Origin: Paraburkholderia bonniea
GTDB lineage: Bacteria; Pseudomonadota; Gammaproteobacteria; Burkholderiales; Burkholderiaceae
Length of the DNA stretch: 64,000 nt
Direction of reading: 5' to 3'
Assembly: GCF_009455625.1 (NCBI RefSeq)
Contig: NZ_QPEQ01000002.1
Span: forward strand, 310,001-374,000
Part shown: in pieces, positions 27,591 to 35,289 of the stretch
Numbering within the stretch: the stretch's first letter is position 1
How the letters are laid out: each line of letters opens with the position of its first letter
The notes under the pieces: generated by a model
Seen by the model: only the letters and a program-made list of their open reading frames with translations
Told to the model about the DNA's origin: nothing
Databases searched by the model: none
Translations under genes and position numbers: made by a program

Positions 27591-28712
27591 TTAGTGCCCG
27601 GTCTTGAGTTGCGCCCATAAACGGTTCATCAGGCGATGGACCTCGGGCGGCACGGGACGCATCAGGCTCATGCGGGACAGCACCTCATCTGCCGGATAGA
27701 GACTGGGGTCTTGCGCGAGTGCGGGTGCGATCAGCGCGCGTGCGCCATGGTTGGCACCGGGATAGAACACCGCGTTGGTGATTGAGGCGCTGACCTTCGG
27801 CTGCAGGATGTAGTTGATCCACTTCATCGCAGCCTGGGGGTGTGGGGCATCTTTGGGTATGACCATCATGTCGAACCACAGAAGCCCACCTTCGCGCACA
27901 TTGGCAAAGCGGATCTCGTACGGCAGATGCGCTTCCTGTGCCCTGCGCCGTGCAATCCCGACATCACCCGACCACGCCAGGCTGACGCAGACATCGTGAT
28001 TCACCAGATCGTTGATATAGCCCGATGAATTGAACTGCGTGATGTACGGGCGAACCTTGCGCAGCATGTCGAACGCTGCGTGATAGTCAGCCGGGTTGGC
28101 GCTGTTTGGGTCTTTGTGCAGGTACTGCAGCGCGGCGGCGAAAACATCGCTGGGCTGGTCGAGAAAAGACACCCCGCAGCTTTTGAGGCGCGCCATATTG
28201 GCTGGATCAAACACCAGTGCCCAGCTATCGACTGGCGCGCTTTTGCCGAGTGCCTTGCGCACCGCTTCGACGTTGTAGCCGATGCCATCGGTGCCGTAAG
28301 CCCAGGGCACGCCGTACTGGTTGCCCGGGTCGGCTTCTTCCAGCCGCTTCATCAACACGGGCGATAAATGCGCGAGGTTGGGGAGCTGCGCCCGGTCGAT
28401 CTTTTGATAAACCCCTGCCTGAATTTGCCGTGCCATATAGCTGGAGGTAGGCACCACGATGTCGTAGCCGGAGCTGCCTGAAAGCAGCTTGGCCTGCAAC
28501 GTGTCGTCGCTGTCGTAGCTGTCGTACTTCACCGTGAGGCCGGTTTGCTGTTCGAAATTCGACACCGTGTCGTGCGCGATGTAGTCCGACCAGTTGTACA
28601 CGTTCAGTTGCGCTTCGGCGGCCATGGCGGCAGGATGGCCCAGCCATGCCACGAAGCTGGCAGCAGTTAGCGCGGCCCCCGCCAGCGCTAACCGTATGTG
28701 ACGCACTCTCAT
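27591..28712 (-). CDS. potF: putrescine-binding periplasmic protein PotF
   Basis: A 373-residue periplasmic binding protein. The signal peptide ends near AMAAEA (residue ~32), then LNVYNWSDYIAHDTVSNFEQQTG, the usual PotF/PotD opening, and YDIVVPTSSYMARQIQAGVYQKID, VPWAYGTDGIGYN and LAWSGDVGIARR line the polyamine pocket. The start at 28712 follows AGGA by nine bases; the longer frame adds a non-signal segment. It delivers polyamine to PotGHI. Confidence 0.9.
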   Translation of the reverse strand: MRVRHIRLALAGAALTAASFVAWLGHPAAMAAEAQLNVYNWSDYIAHDTVSNFEQQTGLTVKYDSYDSDDTLQAKLLSGSSGYDIVVPTSSYMARQIQAGVYQKIDRAQLPNLAHLSPVLMKRLEEADPGNQYGVPWAYGTDGIGYNVEAVRKALGKSAPVDSWALVFDPANMARLKSCGVSFLDQPSDVFAAALQYLHKDPNSANPADYHAAFDMLRKVRPYITQFNSSGYINDLVNHDVCVSLAWSGDVGIARRRAQEAHLPYEIRFANVREGGLLWFDMMVIPKDAPHPQAAMKWINYILQPKVSASITNAVFYPGANHGARALIAPALAQDPSLYPADEVLSRMSLMRPVPPEVHRLMNRLWAQLKTGH

Positions 28713-28773
28713 GATTTTTATCCTTGAAGGCCGGGCTTCAGGCCTGGTGCCTGAGCCCGCCATCAGATGGTTG

Positions 28774-30213
28774 TTATGCCCGGGCAGCCAGGCCGAATTG
28801 TTCAGCCGTTGCGTCTAGTGCGCCTTTGGCTTTGGCAATGATCTCGTCAATCTCGCTGCGGGTAATTACCAGCGGTGGCGATAGCAGCATTCGATCACCG
28901 GTGGCGCGCATTACGAGGCCGCTGTTAAAGCAGAAGTCACGGCAGACGGTGCCAACTTCACCACCATTGGCGAAGCGTTTGCGCGTGCGCGGCACTTCGG
29001 CGAGTTGCAGGCCTGCGACTAGCCCCGTACCGGCAATTTCGCCTACCAGCGGGTGCTGCGCGAAGGTTTCACGCAACTGCTGCTGGAAGTACGGACCGGT
29101 GTCGTGCTTGACGCGCTCGACGATTTTTTCGTCACGCAACAGCTTGAGGTTGGCCACTGCCACCGCTGCTGCTACCGGATGCCCGGAGTAAGTCAGACCG
29201 TGGTTGAACTCGCCGTTGTCGATGATGGCGTGAGCGATGCGCTCATGCAGCCCTACTGCACCCATCGGCACATAACCGCTGGTCAGGCCTTTGGCCATGG
29301 TGATGAGATCGGGCTCGAAACCGAAGTGCTGGTGTGCGAACCATTCGCCCGTGCGGCCAAAACCACCGATCACTTCGTCTGCGACCAGCAAGATGTCGTA
29401 CTTGCGGCAGATACGCTGGATTTCCGGCCAGTACGTAGCGGGCGGGAAAATCACGCCGCCTGCACCCTGGAACGGCTCACCGATAAAGGCCGCGACGTTT
29501 TCCGCGCCCAGCTCCAGGATTTTGTTTTCCAGTTGTCTGGCGCGGGCCAGACCAAAGGCTTCTGGGGTTTCGTCAGGCTGGGCTTCACCGAAGTAATACG
29601 GCTGGTCGATGTGCTCGATGTGCTCCACTTGCGAGAGCATTTGCTCGTGCATGTAACCCATGCCGCCGAGCGTGCCGCCTGCGATCGTGGACCCGTGATA
29701 GCCGTTCTTGCGCGAGATCACGTATTTTTTCTTGCGCTGGCCTTGTGTGGCCCAGTAGTGGTGAACGATGCGCAACACCGTGTCGTTGCCTTCGGAGCCG
29801 CTGTTGCAATAGAAAAAATGCTTGAACGGCGCGGGTGTCAGTTCAGCCAGCAGCGCTGAAAGTTCGATCACCGGCGGATGCGTGGTTTTGAAAAAGGTGT
29901 TGTAGAACGGCAGTTCCTGCATTTGCCGGTATGCCGCTTCAGCGAGTTCCTTGCGGCCATAACCGACATTGACGCACCACAGGCCGGCCATGCCATCAAT
30001 CATCTTCGTGCCATCGGAGTCCCAGAGGTACACACCTTTGGCCTTGACGATGACACGGCTGCCCGCGCGATTGAGCGCGCCCATATCGGAGAACGGATGA
30101 AGGTGATGCGCGGCATCGAGCGCGCGGTATTCGTCGGTGCTGCGCTGCGGCGCGGCGCTGGTCGCGCTTTGTGCGGGAAGCACATAGGCGCTGGCTGGTT
30201 CAAAACGGGTCAT
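28774..30213 (-). CDS. spuC: class III aminotransferase, putrescine/polyamine type (SpuC-like)
   Basis: A 479-residue PLP-dependent aminotransferase. It has the YCNSGSEGNDTVLRI cofactor loop, DEVIGGFGRTGEWFAHQHFG and the PLP lysine in ITMAKGLTSGYVPMGAVG. SpuC enzymes transaminate putrescine or related diamines with pyruvate, giving a second route to the aminoaldehyde alongside the gamma-glutamyl path. AAGGAGG precedes the ATG by seven bases, the strongest ribosome site in the cluster. It lies between puuA (24 bases) and potF (61 bases). Confidence 0.87.
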   Translation of the reverse strand: MTRFEPASAYVLPAQSATSAAPQRSTDEYRALDAAHHLHPFSDMGALNRAGSRVIVKAKGVYLWDSDGTKMIDGMAGLWCVNVGYGRKELAEAAYRQMQELPFYNTFFKTTHPPVIELSALLAELTPAPFKHFFYCNSGSEGNDTVLRIVHHYWATQGQRKKKYVISRKNGYHGSTIAGGTLGGMGYMHEQMLSQVEHIEHIDQPYYFGEAQPDETPEAFGLARARQLENKILELGAENVAAFIGEPFQGAGGVIFPPATYWPEIQRICRKYDILLVADEVIGGFGRTGEWFAHQHFGFEPDLITMAKGLTSGYVPMGAVGLHERIAHAIIDNGEFNHGLTYSGHPVAAAVAVANLKLLRDEKIVERVKHDTGPYFQQQLRETFAQHPLVGEIAGTGLVAGLQLAEVPRTRKRFANGGEVGTVCRDFCFNSGLVMRATGDRMLLSPPLVITRSEIDEIIAKAKGALDATAEQFGLAARA

Positions 30214-30237
30214 GTAATCGCCTCCTTGAATTCGGAC

Positions 30238-31572
30238 TTAGACATGCAACAACAGATGCTTGCGTTCCCACGAACTGATGACGCGGAAAAACGCTTCGTA
30301 TTCGGTTTCTTTCAGCGCGAGGTAAGCCTTGACGAACGATTCGCCCAGAATGCCCGCCATTGGTTCGCACGCGCCCATCAGCGTCAGGCCTTCTTCCAGG
30401 TTGCGTGGCAACTGATAAGGCAATTGATAGCCATCGGTGGTGAGCGGCTCGGTGGCGCTGAGTTGTTGCGTCATCCCGAGGTAGCCCGCAGCGAGCGTGC
30501 CCGCAATCGCCAGGTATGGGTTGCAGTCCACCCCTGGAATGCGGTTTTCGACGCGTCGTGCGGCAGGGCCCGAGTGCGGGATGCGAAAGCCAACCGTGCG
30601 GTTGTCATAACCCCATTGCACGTTGATCGGAGCGGCCATGAAGCGCGACAGACGGCGATACGAATTGATATAGGGCGCGAAAATTGGCATCAGCGCGGGG
30701 GTGTATTTTTGCAGCCCGGCGATATAGCTATGGAACAGATCGGTTGGCTGGCCGTCGCTGCCGGTAAACAGGTTGAGCCCGGTTTCTTCGTCGACGAGGC
30801 TCTGGTGAATATGCATCGCCGAACCTGGCTCGTTTTCCATCGGCTTGGCCATGAAGGTCGCGTACATACGGTGGCGCAAGGCCGCTTCGCGCACCGTGCG
30901 TTTGAACAGGAACACCCGGTCTGCCAGATTCAGCGGGTCGCCGTGCATGAAGTTAATTTCCATCTGTGCTGCGCCTACTTCATGAATCAGCGTATCTACT
31001 TCGAGTTCCTGAATGTCGCAGTACTCGTAGATGTCTTCGAACAAAGGATCGAACTCGTTGACGGCTTCAATCGAGTAAGCCTGGCGGCCCGTCTCCGGGC
31101 GGCCTGTGCGGCCGATGGGCGGCTGCAGCGGCAAGTCTGGATCCTTGTTCATATCGACCAGATAAAACTCCAGCTCAGGCGCGATCACCGGCTTCCAGTC
31201 TTTAGCCTTGTACAGCTCCAGCACCCGGCGCAATACCCGGCGCGGCGAGATTGCCACCGGTGAGCCATCGAAGTGCACGCAGTCGTGGATCACCTGGGCG
31301 GTCGGATCGACTGCCCACGGGATCAGGCGAATGGTCGAAGGGTCAGGGACGCAGACCATATCGGGGTCGGTCACACCGGTCAGAGTGCCGTCTTCCGGGT
31401 ATTCGCCGGTGACGGTCTGGATCATCACCGCCTGCGGCAGCCGCATCGACTCCCCTGATTCGAACTTGTTGCGCGGAATGATCTTGCCGCGCGCAATACC
31501 GGCCATGTCGGGGATGATGGCTTCGATTTCGGTGATGCGGTGTTTCTTCAGAAATTCGTCGATGTCGTGCAT
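30238..31572 (-). CDS. puuA: gamma-glutamylputrescine synthetase (glutamine synthetase family)
   Basis: A 444-residue glutamine synthetase-fold enzyme. It opens with the PuuA/SpuI-type IDEFLKKHRITEIEAIIPDMAGIARGK, contains VGAAQMEINFMHGDPL and AMHIHQSLVDEETGLNLF, and ends with the substrate-site block RIPHSGPAARRVENRIPGVDCNPYLA. PuuA ligates glutamate to putrescine with ATP. The start at 31572 has AGGAAG at seven bases; the longer open frame to 31674 is a Pro-rich artefact. It follows puuD by 31 bases. Confidence 0.87.
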   Translation of the reverse strand: MHDIDEFLKKHRITEIEAIIPDMAGIARGKIIPRNKFESGESMRLPQAVMIQTVTGEYPEDGTLTGVTDPDMVCVPDPSTIRLIPWAVDPTAQVIHDCVHFDGSPVAISPRRVLRRVLELYKAKDWKPVIAPELEFYLVDMNKDPDLPLQPPIGRTGRPETGRQAYSIEAVNEFDPLFEDIYEYCDIQELEVDTLIHEVGAAQMEINFMHGDPLNLADRVFLFKRTVREAALRHRMYATFMAKPMENEPGSAMHIHQSLVDEETGLNLFTGSDGQPTDLFHSYIAGLQKYTPALMPIFAPYINSYRRLSRFMAAPINVQWGYDNRTVGFRIPHSGPAARRVENRIPGVDCNPYLAIAGTLAAGYLGMTQQLSATEPLTTDGYQLPYQLPRNLEEGLTLMGACEPMAGILGESFVKAYLALKETEYEAFFRVISSWERKHLLLHV

Positions 31573-31603
31573 GAGAGTCTTCCTGGTTAGGCAAGGGGCT
31601 GGC

Positions 31604-32392
31604 TTACGCGGGCTGGGCGGCGGATGCCGCGTCCCGGCTGGCCCTGAGGCGCATCCGCTCGCGGCATGCTGCACCGAACGCGCGGAAGATCGCGGTGGAA
31701 AGTGGGTCGCTGCCGTGCTGCCATTCGGGATGCCATTGCACCCCTAGCGCGAAAGCGTTCGGCGCGGCAACGCTAATGGCTTCGATGAGTCCGTCTGGGG
31801 CGAGTGCTTCGGCCACGAGGCCCGCACCAAGCTGAGCAATGCCTTGGCCGTGCAGCGAATTCACCCGTGCCCTGGTGCTGCCCGCGAGGCTGGCCAGCAG
31901 CCCGCCTGGCGTCAGACGAAGGTCGTGCGCTGGGCCGTATTGCAGATCGAGCGAGTCGTTCTTGTTCTCGCGGTGATCGGCGAGCCCGGGCACGTCGTGA
32001 ACCTGCTGATGCAAGGTGCCGCCGAACACCACATTCATTTCCTGAAAGCCGCGGCAGATGGCTAGCACCGGCACACCAGCGTGAAGCGCCGCCTGCATGA
32101 GCGGCAGCGTGGTGGCATCGCGTGCGGCGTCGTGCAGCGTGCCGGGTGCGCTGGCGTGGCCGCCATAACGCTGCGGCTCGACGTTCGAATAGCTGCCGGT
32201 AAACAGCAAGCCATCGAGTGCCGCGAGCAGCGCTGTGGCCGCTTGACGCTCGCCCAGTGCCGGTACGACCAGGGCCAGCGCTTGCGCGCCATCGACCACA
32301 GCGGTGAGGTACTTTTCACCGGCGGCGTGCGTTGGGTGAAGTCCGGTGATGATTCGGTCGGCACTAACACCGACGAGCGGTTTGGCTGTCAT
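31604..32392 (-). CDS. puuD: gamma-glutamyl-GABA hydrolase (PuuD, class I glutamine amidotransferase fold)
   Basis: A 262-residue peptidase C26/GATase1 enzyme. The nucleophile Cys113 lies in PVLAICRGFQEMNV and the rest of the triad is His221 and Glu223 in LGVQWHPEWQ. PuuD hydrolyses gamma-glutamyl-GABA to glutamate and GABA, the last step of the Puu route. It is the first gene of the eight-gene leftward operon, but no clear ribosome site precedes the ATG. Confidence 0.87.
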   Translation of the reverse strand: MTAKPLVGVSADRIITGLHPTHAAGEKYLTAVVDGAQALALVVPALGERQAATALLAALDGLLFTGSYSNVEPQRYGGHASAPGTLHDAARDATTLPLMQAALHAGVPVLAICRGFQEMNVVFGGTLHQQVHDVPGLADHRENKNDSLDLQYGPAHDLRLTPGGLLASLAGSTRARVNSLHGQGIAQLGAGLVAEALAPDGLIEAISVAAPNAFALGVQWHPEWQHGSDPLSTAIFRAFGAACRERMRLRASRDAASAAQPA

Positions 32393-33409
32393 GGTTCAAG
32401 CAGTTCAGGTACGAAGGCAGTGGCTGGTTCATGGCAAAGCGCATTCGCCGCTTTAGCTGCTTTAGCGGAAGAACGTTGGTGGCCGTGATCGCGTGAAGCT
32501 CTCGCCGCATGCAGCATCACGCGTGCCTGCTGTGCCGCAAGGCGTGTGTGAGAACGGCATACGGTACGGCAGCCTGGTGCTGCGTGATAACGCAATCACG
32601 GATGAAACTGCACACGCCACGCGAATTCACGCGGACATGCAACGAGTGGCAACCGGGTGCTCAGGAGAGAGGCGCTAGGGCAGGAGGGACGCGACTTCGT
32701 CGGTCCGTACGGCGATGAATGCGCGCGCGCATACCGCGTTATGACGCCGCACGGAGCGGCGCGAGAGAACTGTGAGGAGCGAACCCGTGCGGCGGCTGGT
32801 CATGGGCTGACGGCGGTTCGATCTCACCAAAGGGCCTTTGACTTTCACGATGGCACTCAAATTGCGAGGGTTAAAAGCATTGAATCCGGCTTCATCTGGA
32901 ACGCAATACGATTTAAGGTAAAAATCATACCAAAAGGTGACGGATTATTGCGTTTCAGTGAATAAAAAATATTTGAAAAATATGCTGGAATGAAGTAATG
33001 CAGAAATAAAAGCGGGGTTTCTGTATTTCACTTGATTCCGGTCCTCAGGATATACCAGTCGGGCATCAGGTCAATTTCTTTTTCCTGATTTAGCCTTAGG
33101 ATTTACCCGGGTCAGGGATAAAACATTATGCTTTCCAGATGTTTTCGTTTTATGCAATAAATTTTCGTCTAAAAGTTATGCCACTCTGGATAAATTCAGG
33201 CGTTACACCTAAAGTAACGGCGTTTGAAATAATTAGGATCTTTCATCCTTGACGGCTGCCCGTAACACCGCTTTGATGCTCCGGGCGCGCATCAGGCTGG
33301 CAGATTCAGGCGGAAAATTTGCCGCCTGGTTTCTGCTTGCGCACTTCACCTCACTTCGCACTTCGTTCGATTACCCACCACTCTTTACCGTTTGCAACGA
33401 GGCATTCAG
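32393..33409. other. 1-kb divergent regulatory gap between puuD and puuC
   Basis: No gene supported. The half near puuD is GC-rich and the part from about 32870 to 33240 is clearly AT-rich. A sigma-54-like promoter is present at 32851-32865. A local regulator gene, common in Puu clusters, is absent. The long AT-rich leader before puuC could hold activator sites or a small RNA, which I cannot show. Confidence 0.6.
32851..32865 (+). promoter_or_regulatory. sigma-54-type -24/-12 promoter
   Basis: The sequence tggcac-tcaaa-ttgc has the -24 GG and -12 GC elements with the exact spacing of the consensus TGGCAC-N5-TTGC. It points toward puuC, whose start lies 545 bases downstream. Nitrogen-regulated control of polyamine use would make sense, but the distance is long. 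Confidence 0.5.
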
Positions 33410-34903
33410 ATGGAACAAAAGACATTCGCGTACTGGCAAGGCAAGGCTGACGCGCTGACGTTTGAAGGACGCGCGCTGATCGACGGCGAATTCCGCGCAG
33501 CGCAAAGCGGCCGCACTTTTGAGTGCATTAGTCCAATTGATGGCCGGGTGCTGACCACCGTGGCCGATTGCGCCGCAGCCGACGTGAATACGGCCGTGGC
33601 GGCGGCACGCCGCAGTTTCGCCGCAGGTGTATGGGCTGGACAGAATCCACGTGAGCGCAAAGCAGTGCTGTTGCGCTGGGCTGCACTGATTCGTCAGCAT
33701 GAGGAGGAACTGGCGCTGCTTGAAACGCTTGATGCAGGCAAGCCGATCTGCGATACGACCACGGTTGATGTGCCCGGCGCGGCTTATAGCATCGAGTGGT
33801 ATGCCGAAGCCATCGACAAGATCGGCGGCGAAGTCGTGCCCAGCGACCACCATTTGCTCGGGCTGGTGACGCGTGAACCGATTGGCGTGGTTGCGGCGGT
33901 GGTGCCATGGAATTTCCCGCTGCTGATGGCGGCATGGAAATTTGCGCCAGCGCTGGCGGCAGGCAATAGTGTGGTGCTGAAGCCTTCGGAAAAATCACCG
34001 CTGAGCGTATTGCGCGTAGCTCAGCTTGCTCATGAAGCGGGGATACCGGCAGGGGTGTTCAGTGTGTTGCCCGGGGGCGGCGAAGTGGGCAAGCTGCTGG
34101 CCTTGCATAGTGATGTGGATTGCCTGGCATTTACTGGCTCGACAGCAGTAGGAAAACAGATCATGCAGTACGCAGGGCAATCCAATCTGAAACGGATCTG
34201 GCTTGAACTGGGCGGCAAGTCGCCAAACATCGTGCTGGCAGATTGCGCTGATATCGGGCGCGCCGCACAGGCTGCAGCCGGAGCGATTTTCTACAACATG
34301 GGCGAGATGTGCACCGCAGGCTCACGCTTGCTGGTTCAACGCGACATCAAGGCCGCGTTGCTCGACAAGCTGGTCGCAGCGGCCCGGCGGTACAAGCCAG
34401 GCAATCCGCTTGACCCGGCCACCTCGATGGGCGCGATCATCGACCAGGTGCAGTTCGAGCGCGTGCTTGGATATATCGAAACCGGGCGCAGCGAAGCCCA
34501 GTTGCTGTTAGGCGGTGAGGCGGTGCAGCAGGACAGTGGTGGCTTTTATATCGAACCGACGGTTTTTGATGTGCCGCACGCAAACGCGAAGATTGCCCGC
34601 GAAGAAATTTTCGGACCGGTACTGTCGGTGCTCACGTTCGATACGGCTGAAGAGGCAATTCATCTGGCCAACGATAGCGACTATGGTCTGGCCGCAGCGG
34701 TCTGGACCGCTGACCTGACCCAGGCGCACGAGATGGCGCGTCGTTTGAGAGCGGGGACGGTTTGGGTGAACTGCTACGACGAAGGCGGCGACATGAACTT
34801 CCCGTTTGGCGGCTACCGCCAGTCTGGCAATGGACGCGACAAGTCCTTGCATGCGCTGGAGAAATACACGGAGTTGAAATCGACACTGGTGCGGTTGCGA
34901 TAG
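33410..34903 (+). CDS. puuC: gamma-glutamyl-gamma-aminobutyraldehyde dehydrogenase (PuuC-like)
   Basis: A 497-residue NAD(P)-dependent aldehyde dehydrogenase. The general base Glu266 lies in WLELGGKSPN and the nucleophile Cys301 in MGEMCTAGSRLLV; the Rossmann motif is FTGSTAVGKQIM. PuuC oxidises the aldehyde made by PuuB or SpuC. The ATG at 33410 follows GAGG by seven bases; an upstream TTG at 33392 is in frame but lacks a site. It is transcribed away from the rest of the polyamine cluster. Confidence 0.87.
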   Translation: MEQKTFAYWQGKADALTFEGRALIDGEFRAAQSGRTFECISPIDGRVLTTVADCAAADVNTAVAAARRSFAAGVWAGQNPRERKAVLLRWAALIRQHEEELALLETLDAGKPICDTTTVDVPGAAYSIEWYAEAIDKIGGEVVPSDHHLLGLVTREPIGVVAAVVPWNFPLLMAAWKFAPALAAGNSVVLKPSEKSPLSVLRVAQLAHEAGIPAGVFSVLPGGGEVGKLLALHSDVDCLAFTGSTAVGKQIMQYAGQSNLKRIWLELGGKSPNIVLADCADIGRAAQAAAGAIFYNMGEMCTAGSRLLVQRDIKAALLDKLVAAARRYKPGNPLDPATSMGAIIDQVQFERVLGYIETGRSEAQLLLGGEAVQQDSGGFYIEPTVFDVPHANAKIAREEIFGPVLSVLTFDTAEEAIHLANDSDYGLAAAVWTADLTQAHEMARRLRAGTVWVNCYDEGGDMNFPFGGYRQSGNGRDKSLHALEKYTELKSTLVRLR

Positions 34904-35289
34904 GGCGTGGGACGCTCGGGGCGAAACGATGTTTCGATGGAGATGCCTGGGGCGTCCTCCTGGCGATCAGGTTTGCTGGGGGTTTTAACGGGGGTTGATG
35001 GTGTTTGCAGACGGGGTTTAGGCCGTGCCTGTAGTTTCTGGGTTGAATGGTCTTCTGCCGATTGCTTTCTTAGCGGTTAATTTTTATCTGCCTAGCTATG
35101 CTGAATACCATCATGTATAGATAAGAATCTATGAGAAAAATCGGATTTTTCGTTTTAATTATGTTTTGCTAACGATTAAATAAAAAATCTTTCGTTTTTT
35201 GATGTTCATCGGTTATCTTCGCTGTCCGAATGTTATGACAGAGACGGTCATGCATGCATATTGCATGTATGACAGGGAGGAGATGCCCG
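34904..35289. other. gap upstream of the type VI island
   Basis: Nearly 390 bases without a supported gene. From about 35040 to 35220 it is AT-rich, consistent with a promoter for vgrG. I see no att-like repeat or tRNA marking the island edge. Confidence 0.45.

Noticed and set aside
29878..31263. 461-residue rightward frame across spuC/puuA
   Set aside because: It lies opposite two well-supported enzymes and has no domain; it is a codon-bias shadow.
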